From GWE2-40-63 sp050179685 (GTDB taxonomy: Bacteria; Bacteroidota; Bacteroidia; Bacteroidales; SZUA-534), in NCBI GenBank assembly GCA_050179685.1, contig JBFXEW010000002.1, positions 124,001 through 188,000 on the forward strand: DNA of 64,000 nt, written 5' to 3'. Positions 1 to 7,614 of this stretch are shown here, one piece after another (position 1 is the first letter of the stretch; each line of letters starts with the position of its first letter). The translations under genes and the position numbers were made by a program. Below the pieces are notes generated by a model. It did no database searches and was not told the origin of the DNA. It was given only the letters and a program-made list of their open reading frames with translations.

Positions 1-444
1 ATCCTCGTCGTGAATGGAAGAGGTTAAAATAGGATTGCCCAATTCTTTGATAATGGTACGAATAATCTCATTATCGGGCACGCGAATACCAATGGTCTTT
101 TTGCGGGCTTTAAAAATCCGGGGAACATTATTATTGGCTTCAACTACAAAGGTAAACGGTCCGGGAAAGTTTCGCTTCATCAATTTAAACACATCGTTGG
201 CCAAATGGCTGGTATAATCGGCAATATGGCTTAAATCGTAAAAAAGAAACGAGAAGTTGGCTTTTTCCAAATCGATGCCGCGGATACGCGCCACCCGGTT
301 TACTGCCTTGGGTTTGTTAATATCGCATCCAATACCATAAACCGTATCGGTCGGAAAAATAACAACACCGCCATTACGCAAAATATCGACTACTTTTTGT
401 ACTTCGCGCTGGTTCGGGTTCTCGGGATAAATTTTAATAAGCAT
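1..444 (-). CDS. YciO/YrdC/Sua5-family protein, 3' end cut by window edge
   Basis: The first 148 codons are present; the stop lies outside the window. The family binds nucleotide and in the Sua5/TsaC branch makes threonylcarbamoyl-AMP for the t6A modification of tRNA. Residues about 27-41 (VVIFPTDTVYGIGCD) form the family signature, followed by the RIRG, PGPFTFV and KKTIGIRVP segments. The order and spacing look closest to Escherichia coli YciO, whose exact role is not settled, rather than to canonical TsaC. The ATG at 442-444 is the natural start because it is followed at once by the conserved N-terminal strand. It is transcribed away from the transaldolase gene with a 91-bp gap and may share its transcript. 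Family assignment is firm; YciO versus TsaC is a judgement from the visible part only. Confidence 0.85.
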   Translation of the reverse strand, partial: MLIKIYPENPNQREVQKVVDILRNGGVVIFPTDTVYGIGCDINKPKAVNRVARIRGIDLEKANFSFLFYDLSHIADYTSHLANDVFKLMKRNFPGPFTFVVEANNNVPRIFKARKKTIGIRVPDNEIIRTIIKELGNPILTSSIHDED

Positions 445-535
445 AGGCTTAGCCTTAAAAATGCAGTATTCCTTTATTGTAATTGCCTATAAACATACAA
501 ACAACAAAGCAATACTGCACCAAAAATAGTGAAAA

Positions 536-1192
536 TTAGCCGTTTAGTTTATGGTAATCTTCTAAAAACTTCTTTAATCCACTTTCGGTTAAGGGGTGTT
601 TCAGCAAACCAAGAATTGGCTCCAGCGGACAAGTAGCCACATCGGCACCCAGTTCAATACATTTAATAATATGCATGGTATTGCGAATTGAAGCAGCAAG
701 AACCTGAGTTCCCAAACCATAATAATTAAACATATCAACAATCTGGCCTATCAGCTCCATGCCGTCGTGCGAAATATCATCGAGGCGGCCCACAAAAGGT
801 GAAACATAAGTAGCTCCTGCTTTTGCAGCCAGCAAAGCTTGTCCGGCTGTAAATACCAGGGTGCAATTGGTTCGAATTCCCTTTTTCGATAAATACTTAA
901 TGGCCTTAATTCCATCTTTTATTACAGGAACTTTTACCACAATCTGTGGATGCAAAGCCGCCAGTTTTTCACCTTCGGCAATCATGCCCTCAAAATCGGT
1001 CGAAATAACTTCAGCGCTTACGTCGCCATCAACAATCTCACAAATATCAACATAATGTTTTAAGATATTCGCTTCGCCTTTTATGCCTTCTTTTGCCATT
1101 AGCGAAGGATTGGTAGTTACTCCATCGATTACGCCCAATTCCTGAGCTTCTTTTATTTGTGCCAGGTTTGCAGTGTCGAGAAAAAATTTCAT
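536..1192 (-). CDS. tal: transaldolase, TalC/MipB type
   Basis: A 218-residue single-domain TIM-barrel aldolase of the pentose phosphate pathway, transferring dihydroxyacetone between sedoheptulose-7-phosphate and glyceraldehyde-3-phosphate. The N-terminus MKFFLDTAN, TTNPSL (residues 26-31) and the Schiff-base lysine in VVKVPV (K87) are present. The glutamate at residue 61 and the SPFVGRLDD segment favour transaldolase over the closely related fructose-6-phosphate aldolase, which has glutamine at the equivalent place. A longer reading frame begins at 1246, but that ATG falls on the -33 element of a good promoter (1219-1246) and adds no family sequence, so the start at 1192 is preferred. Length is normal for the small bacterial transaldolases. 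Confidence 0.93.
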   Translation of the reverse strand: MKFFLDTANLAQIKEAQELGVIDGVTTNPSLMAKEGIKGEANILKHYVDICEIVDGDVSAEVISTDFEGMIAEGEKLAALHPQIVVKVPVIKDGIKAIKYLSKKGIRTNCTLVFTAGQALLAAKAGATYVSPFVGRLDDISHDGMELIGQIVDMFNYYGLGTQVLAASIRNTMHIIKCIELGADVATCPLEPILGLLKHPLTESGLKKFLEDYHKLNG

Positions 1193-1218
1193 GATATGTT
1201 GTTTTAAATTAGTCGGTA

Positions 1219-1246
1219 CAAAAATAGAAATAAGCAACTGAATCAA
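1219..1246 (-). promoter_or_regulatory. Bacteroidota-type promoter of the transaldolase gene
   Basis: On the minus strand a TATTTTTG -7 box (1219-1226) matches TAnnTTTG, with a TTG (1244-1246) 17 bp upstream as the -33 element. The box lies 26 bp before the chosen start codon. Spacing fits the Bacteroidota primary sigma consensus. No binding site for a regulator is evident. Confidence 0.6.
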
Positions 1247-1365
1247 CTGCCCAAAGCGCTAATTTTAATCATACTTTGCAACATCAGTCTAATAGCGCAA
1301 TTTTCGGTGACAGGCAATTAATACCATACCAGGTAAACTCCCAAGGCAATAAAATGTTCAGGTAC

Positions 1366-1399
1366 AAAAAAAGGGAAAGCACTGTGCCTTCCCTCTTTA
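1366..1399 (-). terminator. intrinsic terminator of pepT
   Basis: Reading the minus strand, a stem AGGGAA/TTCCCT with an inner GCA/TGC pair (1372-1394) is followed by a run of seven T (complement of the A run at 1366-1372). It lies 20 bp after the peptidase T stop codon. Confidence 0.75.
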
Positions 1400-1418
1400 A
1401 GTTTTTATTTAGTTGTAT

Positions 1419-2660
1419 CTATTTTGCCGGTTCATTTTTCTGAACGTAAAGTTCTGCAATTTTCAACATGGTTTCGCAGGCTTTTTCCATACTTTGTACG
1501 GGAACAAACTCGTAGCGACTGTGGAAATTATGTCCCCCGCTAAAAATATTCGGTGTGGGCAGTCCCATGTACGAAAGCCTGGCACCATCGGTTCCTCCGC
1601 GAATGGGCTTTATGTTGGGAACAATTCCAAGCTGCTCCATGGCTTCTTTGGCTGTTTCAACAATGTGATAGTATGGCTCAATCATTTTTTTCATATTGAA
1701 ATACTGATCTTCAATTTCCAGCGTAATGTAATTGTTGCCGTATTCCTGATTCAAAGCGTTTACTACTTGCTTTAAACGTTCTTTTTTCTCATTAAACTTA
1801 TCGGTATCGTGGTCGCGAATTAACAATTCAGCCTCGGAGCCTTCCACGTTTCCTGATGCGTGCAATACGTGATAAAATCCCTGATAACCTTCGGTATACC
1901 GGGGTGTTTCCTCAACAGGCAAAGCGCCAATTACGCGGTTCAAAATTAAAATGGCATTCACCATCTTGTTCTTTGCTTCACCCGGATGAACATTTTTACC
2001 GACAATGCTTATTTTAGCATGAGCTGCATTAAAATTTTCATATTCCAACTCGCCAACAGCTCCCCCATCGATGGTGTAGGCAAAATCGGCTCCGAATTTT
2101 TTCACATTAAACAGGTTTGCACCACGACCAATTTCCTCATCGGGAGTAAAAGCAATTTTAATAGGTCCGTGTTTAAATTCCGGGTTCTCCGAAATATACT
2201 GTGCCATTTGCATGATGGCGGAAATTCCGGCTTTATCGTCGGCACCCAACAGGGTATTGCCGTCGGTTACAACCAAATCCTGACCTACATAGTCCAACAA
2301 CTCAGGAAATTCCGAAGGAGAAAGCACAATGTTCTTTTCCAGATTCAGAATAATATCTTTTCCCGAATAGTTTTTAACGATAATGGGTTTCACATTATCG
2401 GCAGGCATATCGGGACTGGTATCTAAATGAGCAATAAAACCAATGGCCGGCACTTTAAAGTTTACGTTCGACGGAATGGTGGCATATAAGTAGGAATTCT
2501 CATCGAGTTCGTTTTTATTTATTCCCATTTGTTCCAACTCTTCTTTTAACTGTTTAGCTAAATTAAACTGTTTGTTGGTACTGGGGCAGGTGGTCGATTT
2601 TTCGTTCGATTGCGTATCAATTTTAGCGTAGCGAATAAAACGTTCGGTTATTTTCTCCAT
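1419..2660 (-). CDS. pepT: peptidase T (tripeptide aminopeptidase)
   Basis: A 413-residue M20-family dinuclear zinc aminopeptidase that removes the N-terminal residue from tripeptides in the cytoplasm. Metal and catalytic residues are visible: H78-x-D80 in AHLD, D141 in LLGADDKAG, the E175/E176 pair in TPDEEIGRG, D198 in IDGG, and the C-terminal histidine in GGHNFHSRYEF. The N-terminus MEKITERFIRYAKIDTQS is typical of PepT, and the length equals the family norm. The start codon is 3 bp from the neighbouring metallopeptidase stop, so the two are probably co-transcribed and form a small peptide-turnover unit ending at a clear terminator. Confidence 0.95.
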   Translation of the reverse strand: MEKITERFIRYAKIDTQSNEKSTTCPSTNKQFNLAKQLKEELEQMGINKNELDENSYLYATIPSNVNFKVPAIGFIAHLDTSPDMPADNVKPIIVKNYSGKDIILNLEKNIVLSPSEFPELLDYVGQDLVVTDGNTLLGADDKAGISAIMQMAQYISENPEFKHGPIKIAFTPDEEIGRGANLFNVKKFGADFAYTIDGGAVGELEYENFNAAHAKISIVGKNVHPGEAKNKMVNAILILNRVIGALPVEETPRYTEGYQGFYHVLHASGNVEGSEAELLIRDHDTDKFNEKKERLKQVVNALNQEYGNNYITLEIEDQYFNMKKMIEPYYHIVETAKEAMEQLGIVPNIKPIRGGTDGARLSYMGLPTPNIFSGGHNFHSRYEFVPVQSMEKACETMLKIAELYVQKNEPAK

Positions 2661-2663
2661 ATA

Positions 2664-3380
2664 TTAAAATTGTGTACTGTATTGTTTAAGTTCTTTATTT
2701 AAAGCCTTTTCGTTTCCACAAAGTTTATTCAACAAGGCGTGAAACTGTGTTCCATGATTCCGATGAATCGTGTGGCATAATTCATGCAAAATTATAAAGT
2801 CTGACAAATGTTCAGGCAGGCGCATCAAATGAATATTCAAATTAATATTATTTTTTGACGAACAACTGCCCCAACGTGACTTAAGGTTCTTTACGCTTAC
2901 ATCATTTATACTAAATCCAAATTTATCGGCCAGCCATTGTGTTCTTTTGGGTAAATAGGCTTTGGCCTCGGTCCGTAAAACACGGATAACAAACTTCCTC
3001 AACAGGTCCTGATTTTGTTCATTGGTTATATCGGCCTTTTCAGGAAAAACAACCGTAAGTAAACCATCCTCTTTTTTACTTCCCACATGAACGGCTTTGT
3101 GCCGGCCAATTCTTATTTTATGAAAACGGGTTTCTACCACGGTTTCATCGGTAAACCGGAAGCCGGGTCCTGTTTTCTCTTTAAGTATTTTAGCGTGCTC
3201 AATAATCCAGTTGGTTTTCTCTATCGCAAAACGAAATCCCATGGAATAAGTCATTAACATGGGTATAACTACTTTGGGTGGTTCGTTTGGCCTTAGCTTT
3301 ATCGACAAATGTTTAGCATTGTGATGTTTGCAAATTAACACCTCACCCACTTGCGGTAAACTGAAGACTTTGGATTTCAT
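2664..3380 (-). CDS. YgjP-like (DUF45) zinc metallopeptidase
   Basis: A 238-residue protein of the YgjP/DUF45 family, related to SprT and WLM metallopeptidases. The zinc-binding HELCH motif (about residues 199-203) is followed by a further HRNHG histidine pair, and the family-specific KSRWGSC segment precedes it. Substrate is not known for most members; YgjP-type enzymes are discussed as nucleic-acid or ubiquitin-like-linked proteases, which cannot be judged here. It is followed after 3 bp by pepT. Only 19 bp separate its start from the 3' end of the SRP RNA gene on the same strand, so its promoter may lie within that RNA gene or it may be read through. Confidence 0.85.
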   Translation of the reverse strand: MKSKVFSLPQVGEVLICKHHNAKHLSIKLRPNEPPKVVIPMLMTYSMGFRFAIEKTNWIIEHAKILKEKTGPGFRFTDETVVETRFHKIRIGRHKAVHVGSKKEDGLLTVVFPEKADITNEQNQDLLRKFVIRVLRTEAKAYLPKRTQWLADKFGFSINDVSVKNLKSRWGSCSSKNNINLNIHLMRLPEHLSDFIILHELCHTIHRNHGTQFHALLNKLCGNEKALNKELKQYSTQF

Positions 3381-3397
3381 GAGTTGTTTCTAAAAAA

Positions 3398-3500
3398 AAC
3401 GGGTAAGCTACTTACATCGCACCGCTCAACCACCTACCCTTGCTTCCTTCCGGACCTGGGGGGTTTCAGCAGGAGCTGGTCGTATAAGACTTACCCGCGC
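3398..3500 (-). ncRNA. ffs: signal recognition particle RNA, small bacterial (4.5S) type
   Basis: On the minus strand the sequence carries the hallmark SRP domain IV apical region, CAGGTCCGGAAGGAAGCA (about 3441-3458), which binds Ffh. The ends pair as CGGGTAAG (3400-3407, complement) with CTTACCCG (3490-3497), closing a roughly 100-nt hairpin, and a U-run (complement of the A run at 3392-3399) follows as an intrinsic terminator. Length and layout equal the 4.5S-like SRP RNA of Gram-negative bacteria, with no Alu domain. The exact 5' nucleotide is estimated to a few bases. Confidence 0.93.
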
Positions 3501-3678
3501 ACAAAAGTAGTAATAATTCAAAAACCTGCAAACACGCAGCTAAAAATTATCAAATTACCGAAAAGGCAACCTACCAGCCATTTAGCGCGACCAATCTATT
3601 CGATTTTTTTCTTAACCATTCACTTTAAGCGCTTTATATTCGCCTTAAAAATTTTAAGGAATAATAGTAACAAAAAAG

Positions 3679-3686
3679 TATCTTTG
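3679..3686 (+). promoter_or_regulatory. candidate -7 promoter box for the DUF4199 gene
   Basis: TATCTTTG matches TAnnTTTG and lies 17 bp before the ATG at 3704. No convincing TTG at the -33 distance is seen, so this is only a half-match. Confidence 0.4.
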
Positions 3687-3703
3687 CCCAATAAGTAAAA
3701 AAT

Positions 3704-4243
3704 ATGACAACAGAAACCAACAATACGGTAAAATACACCATGACCATAGGTCTTTATCTGGGTCTTGCCTGCTCGGCCAGCGTACTTCTTTTCCATGCCA
3801 TGGACCGGATACACATTCCCGGCGACACCATAGGCATGGTTAACACGGCAATAATGGCTTTTTTAATGCTTTTTTATGGCCGTAAATATCGCGACACGGT
3901 GCACGAGGGCGTTTTTATCTACCGCCAGGCCTATAAGTTTAGTCTATTACTGGCGCTTTTCTCCGGCTTTATTTACGCTTTTTTTTCCTATGTTTATTAT
4001 GCTGTTATACAACCACAGGGCATCAGTTATTATATCGATCAGATACAATTAATTTATTTGCAACAACCCGGGCTTACTCCGGAACAGGTTGATACACTAA
4101 TTACGCTTTACAAAAGCACCATAACTCCGGGTATGATGGCTTTTGTGGTATTTTTATCGCATATATTTATGGGCGCGCTGGTAGGACTACTGGCTGCCGT
4201 ATTCATTAAAACCCCGGTACGATTCACCCAGGAAAACGATTAA
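3704..4243 (+). CDS. DUF4199 domain membrane protein
   Basis: A 179-residue integral membrane protein of unknown function. Four hydrophobic helices are apparent at about residues 12-30, 42-58, 78-101 and 143-166, with an amphipathic loop rich in Q and Y between the third and fourth. DUF4199 proteins are restricted almost entirely to Bacteroidota and are often encoded directly upstream of a polyprenyl-phosphate-type glycosyltransferase, exactly as here (10-bp gap to the next gene). A supporting role in delivering or flipping the lipid-linked sugar is an inference from that neighbourhood, not from any motif. Confidence 0.85.
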   Translation: MTTETNNTVKYTMTIGLYLGLACSASVLLFHAMDRIHIPGDTIGMVNTAIMAFLMLFYGRKYRDTVHEGVFIYRQAYKFSLLLALFSGFIYAFFSYVYYAVIQPQGISYYIDQIQLIYLQQPGLTPEQVDTLITLYKSTITPGMMAFVVFLSHIFMGALVGLLAAVFIKTPVRFTQEND

Positions 4244-4253
4244 ACCCCAAAGT

Positions 4254-5201
4254 ATGAATTTAAGTATAGTTGTCCCCTTATACAACGAAGAAGAATCGCT
4301 TAGCGAACTGGTTGCCTGGATTGCTAAAGTGATGTACGAAAAAAGCCTGAGCTACGAAATTTTGCTTATCGACGACGGAAGTACCGACAAATCGTGGCAC
4401 GAGATTGAATTGCTTGCCCAGGAATACGGTTCAGTACGTGGTATCAAATTCCGCAGGAATTATGGCAAATCGGCTGCATTACACTCAGGTTTTCAAGCTG
4501 CCGAAGGCGATGTAATAATTACCATGGATGCTGACTTGCAGGACAGTCCCGACGAAATTCCCGGACTTTTCTATATGATAACCAAGGAAGACTACGATAT
4601 GGTTTCGGGTTGGAAGAAAAAACGCTACGACCCTATTACCAAAACCATTCCCAGCAAATTCTACAACTGGACTGCCCGCAAAGCAACCGGTATAAAACTG
4701 CACGATTTTAACTGCGGACTGAAAGCCTACAAAAACGAAGTGGTAAAATCGATTGAGGTTTATGGCGAAATGCATCGCTACATTCCTGTTCTGGCAAAAC
4801 AAGCCGGTTTTACCAAAATTGGAGAACGGGTAGTAAAACACCAGGCTCGTAAATACGGGGTTACCAAATTTGGACTGGAACGTTTTGTAAATGGTTTCCT
4901 CGATTTAATGTCGATTATATTTATGACCCGCTTCGGCAAAAAGCCCATGCACTTATTCGGGACCCTGGGCATTCTTGTGTTTATGTTTGGTTTTTTCGCG
5001 GCCCTTGCTGTAGGTGCAAAAAAACTGATAGCCATTGCCAAAGGGGTCAGTGCCATTTTAGTGACCGACAATCCTTATTTTTACCTTTCATTGGTATGTA
5101 TGATTATTGGAACCCAGCTTTTCCTGAGCGGTTTCCTTGGCGAACTGGTATCACGCAGCTCATCGGATAGAAACCATTATCAGGTAGATAAAGAAATTTA
5201 G
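4254..5201 (+). CDS. family 2 glycosyltransferase, DPM1/GtrB-like, membrane anchored
   Basis: A 315-residue GT2 enzyme. The GT-A fold starts with LSIVVPLYNEEESL, the nucleotide-binding D40/D41 lie in LLIDDGSTD, and the metal-binding MDADLQDSP is at residues 91-99. Two C-terminal membrane helices (about 232-255 and 277-299) follow, as in GtrB/ArnC/DPM1-type enzymes that transfer a sugar from a nucleotide donor to undecaprenyl phosphate on the cytoplasmic face. The sugar is unknown. It forms a two-gene unit with the DUF4199 gene and ends at a hairpin terminator. Nothing links it directly to the large polysaccharide cluster further on. Confidence 0.9.
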   Translation: MNLSIVVPLYNEEESLSELVAWIAKVMYEKSLSYEILLIDDGSTDKSWHEIELLAQEYGSVRGIKFRRNYGKSAALHSGFQAAEGDVIITMDADLQDSPDEIPGLFYMITKEDYDMVSGWKKKRYDPITKTIPSKFYNWTARKATGIKLHDFNCGLKAYKNEVVKSIEVYGEMHRYIPVLAKQAGFTKIGERVVKHQARKYGVTKFGLERFVNGFLDLMSIIFMTRFGKKPMHLFGTLGILVFMFGFFAALAVGAKKLIAIAKGVSAILVTDNPYFYLSLVCMIIGTQLFLSGFLGELVSRSSSDRNHYQVDKEI

Positions 5202-5211
5202 ATACTTCCAC

Positions 5212-5256
5212 ATAAAAAAACAGCTATCAGCTCAGGTGAGCCGGTGGCTGTTTTTT
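5212..5256 (+). terminator. intrinsic terminator after the GT2 gene
   Basis: ACAGC/GCTGT outer and GCTCA/TGAGC inner stems with small internal mismatches, followed by TTTTTTA. The left side carries an A run, so it could also stop transcription from the other direction. Confidence 0.75.
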
Positions 5257-5316
5257 ATTTCCCATAAACCGATATTTTACAAAAACACACTCCGCAATAA
5301 TTTGCATACTATTTTG

Positions 5317-5324
5317 TAAATTTG
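5317..5324 (+). promoter_or_regulatory. candidate -7 promoter box for radC
   Basis: TAAATTTG fits TAnnTTTG and sits 16 bp before the radC ATG, which would give a very short leader. A TTTG lies upstream (5301-5304) but with only 12 bp spacing, shorter than the usual 17-23 bp. Confidence 0.35.
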
Positions 5325-5340
5325 TTCCAAATGCGGGTCC

Positions 5341-6033
5341 ATGAAAAGCTATCAGAACCTTACCATCAAGCAATGGGCTGTTGAAGACCGGCCCCGGGAA
5401 AAGCTCCTGAGCAAAGGAATAGCTTCGCTTAGCGATGCCGAACTAATTGCCATACTGCTGGCTACCGGAACTAAAAACCTGTCGGCTGTCGATTTGGCTA
5501 AAAATATACTGGCCAATGCCGAAAACAACCTGCACCTGTTGGGAAAACAAAATGTAAACGACTTAAAAAAAGTAAACGGTATTGGCGAGGCCAAGGCCAT
5601 TACCATTATAGCTGCATTGGAACTGGGCAAGCGCCGTAAACTGGCCGACCTGAACCGGAAAAAAATTACATGCAGCAACGATGCTTTTGAATTGTTTCAA
5701 CCCCTGCTGGGCGATTTGCCCCACGAGGAGTTTTGGGTGGCTTACCTGAACCGCGCTAACGCACTTATCGATAAAGAGCGCATCAGCACCGGTGGAATCA
5801 CCGGAACGGTAATCGATGTGAAGATTATTCTGAAGCACGGCATTGAAAAACTGGCCAGCAGCCTTATTTTGGTTCACAACCATCCATCAGGGAACACACA
5901 ACCCAGTCAAAACGACAAAACGATTACCGAGAAAATAAAAACAGCAGCCACCCCGCTCGACATTCAGGTAATTGATCACCTGATAATTGGCGATACCAGC
6001 TATTTAAGTTTTGCCGACGAAGGCATATTATAG
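5341..6033 (+). CDS. radC: RadC family JAMM/MPN protein
   Basis: A 230-residue RadC (UPF0758) protein. The N-terminal half has the conserved RPREKLLSKG and SDAELIAILL helices and a helix-hairpin-helix-like VNGIGEAKA at about residues 78-86. The C-terminal JAB/MPN domain carries the metal motif HNHPSG (about 179-184) followed by D192 in SQNDK. The name comes from an old radiation phenotype now assigned to another gene; biochemical function is unproven, though JAMM residues suggest a metal hydrolase. It stands alone, followed by a 131-bp gap and upp. Confidence 0.93.
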   Translation: MKSYQNLTIKQWAVEDRPREKLLSKGIASLSDAELIAILLATGTKNLSAVDLAKNILANAENNLHLLGKQNVNDLKKVNGIGEAKAITIIAALELGKRRKLADLNRKKITCSNDAFELFQPLLGDLPHEEFWVAYLNRANALIDKERISTGGITGTVIDVKIILKHGIEKLASSLILVHNHPSGNTQPSQNDKTITEKIKTAATPLDIQVIDHLIIGDTSYLSFADEGIL

Positions 6034-6164
6034 CTTTTAATAATACATGCTCACAAAAAACCTGCTGACAAATACCTTAAAGATTTAAAAAAGCATTGCC
6101 CTCACATACCACTTTTTACAGATATTTTTCGCACTTTTACAACATAATTTAAACGGCAGGAGAA

Positions 6165-6815
6165 ATGGTGATAAACATTGGCGAGAACAACTCACTATTT
6201 AACCAATACATAGCAGAAATCAGGGATCAGGAAGTTCAGCAGGACAGCATGCGCTTTCGCCGGAATCTGGAACGTGTTGGCGAAATTTTTGCTTATGAAA
6301 TAAGCAAAAAAATGGAATTTCATTCCACAGAAGTAACTACCCCTTTAGGCATTGCAGAAGTTCCCGTATTAAGCGCGCAACCCGTAATAGCCAGCATTAT
6401 GCGGGCCGGCTTACCCATTCATCAGGGCTTCCTGAATTCGTTCGACAAGGCTGAAAATATTTTTATTACGGCCTATCGTAAATACGAAAAAGACGGAACC
6501 TTTCAGATTAATTTTGAACACATTTCGGGGCCTACAGTCGATGGAAAAGAAGTTATTCTGGTCGATCCGATGCTGGCCACCGGAGCATCGATGGTGTTGG
6601 CCTACAAAGCACTTTTACGTAAGGGAACCCCAAAGCACACCCATATTGTTTCAGTAATTGCCAGTAAAGAGGGAATTGAGTACATGCAAAAAAATCTGGT
6701 GGGCAAGAAATACACCCTTTGGACTGGAGCTATTGACTCTGAGCTAACGGTAAAATCGTACATAGTTCCCGGCTTGGGCGATGCCGGCGACTTAGCCTAC
6801 GGAGCCAAAGAATAA
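6165..6815 (+). CDS. upp: uracil phosphoribosyltransferase
   Basis: A 216-residue pyrimidine salvage enzyme making UMP from uracil and PRPP in the cytoplasm. The PRPP-binding loop DPMLATGAS (about residues 135-143), the MRAGLP segment and the C-terminal PGLGDAGDLAYG uracil-binding region are all present. Length matches the family. The ATG at 6165 follows AGGAGAA, one of the few purine-rich Shine-Dalgarno-like leaders in this window, which supports the start. It converges on folK. Confidence 0.95.
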   Translation: MVINIGENNSLFNQYIAEIRDQEVQQDSMRFRRNLERVGEIFAYEISKKMEFHSTEVTTPLGIAEVPVLSAQPVIASIMRAGLPIHQGFLNSFDKAENIFITAYRKYEKDGTFQINFEHISGPTVDGKEVILVDPMLATGASMVLAYKALLRKGTPKHTHIVSVIASKEGIEYMQKNLVGKKYTLWTGAIDSELTVKSYIVPGLGDAGDLAYGAKE

Positions 6816-6837
6816 AAGTGCTTTCAATTTTTATTAC

Positions 6838-6859
6838 AGGCCTCAATCCCTTGAGGCCT
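6838..6859. terminator. hairpin between upp and folK, possible terminator
   Basis: A perfect 9-bp stem, AGGCCTCAA with TTGAGGCCT around a TCCC loop, at the convergence of upp and folK and overlapping the last folK codons. There is no T run on either side, so intrinsic termination is uncertain. Confidence 0.4.
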
Positions 6860-7334
6860 TAAAGCATTTGGAGTCATCGCTGCTTACAGCCAGCAATTCT
6901 TTTATATTCATTTTTAGTATGGGATGTATATAAGCAGGGGCTATTTCATTCAGGGGATGCAAAACAAAATTCCGCAGGTGCAGACGCGGATGTGGAACCT
7001 GAAGTTCTTCGGTCTGTAAAATCCGGTTTCCGTAAAACAACAAATCAATATCCATGCTGCGCGATGCATATTGTTGAGCTCCACGTATCCGTCCCAGTGA
7101 ACTTTCAATGGCCTGCAATTCCTGAATCAAAGTTTCGGGTTCCAATGGGGTAACTACCTGAATTACCTGATTTAAAAAATAATCCTTGCTCTCGAATCCC
7201 CAGGGAGGCGTTTCATAAACCGACGATTCTTTAGTAATGGTTCCCACATTTTGACTTACCATCGCTTTAGCCTGCTCCAGTAAAAGCCATCTATCGTCCT
7301 GATTACCACCTAAACCGAGAAATATTGTTTCCAT
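6843..7334 (-). CDS. folK: 2-amino-4-hydroxy-6-hydroxymethyldihydropteridine pyrophosphokinase
   Basis: A 163-residue HPPK of folate biosynthesis, transferring pyrophosphate from ATP to 6-hydroxymethyl-7,8-dihydropterin. Visible residues include GLGGNQ at 7-12, ETPPWGF at 41-47, and the signature RSMDIDLLFYG with R92, D95 and D97 binding ATP and magnesium, then VPHPRLHLRNFVLHPL. Length is normal. It is a single gene, divergent from the ABC transporter across a 280-bp spacer. Confidence 0.95.
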   Translation of the reverse strand: METIFLGLGGNQDDRWLLLEQAKAMVSQNVGTITKESSVYETPPWGFESKDYFLNQVIQVVTPLEPETLIQELQAIESSLGRIRGAQQYASRSMDIDLLFYGNRILQTEELQVPHPRLHLRNFVLHPLNEIAPAYIHPILKMNIKELLAVSSDDSKCFKASRD

Positions 7335-7614
7335 CTGCTTAACTCTTGAAAATGCTGGGCTAAAATAAAAAAATCACGGGTATTAAACCCCTATCCATCT
7401 TATTTATAATCGCAATTAGATACAATTTTGCAGCCGATCGATACTAACTTTATTTGCAGAAGTAAGTTATTAAATCCATTAGATAGCTGTCTTTCCCATA
7501 AACACAGGATTTTGAAATTTGAATTTCACTAATAATTTTTTGGGTATTATTTTACTACAAGCCTTAAACGATTGTAATTTTTCTTAAATTTAATCCCACT
7601 TAAACCAAATTATT

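Noticed and set aside
861..1055. Antisense reading frames overlapping core genes
   Set aside because: These and similar frames opposite pepT, the ABC transporter, DUF2723 and glycan genes show no family features and follow from codon structure of the real genes.
1192..1246. Longer start for transaldolase
   Set aside because: The upstream ATG coincides with the -33 promoter element and would add 18 unrelated residues.
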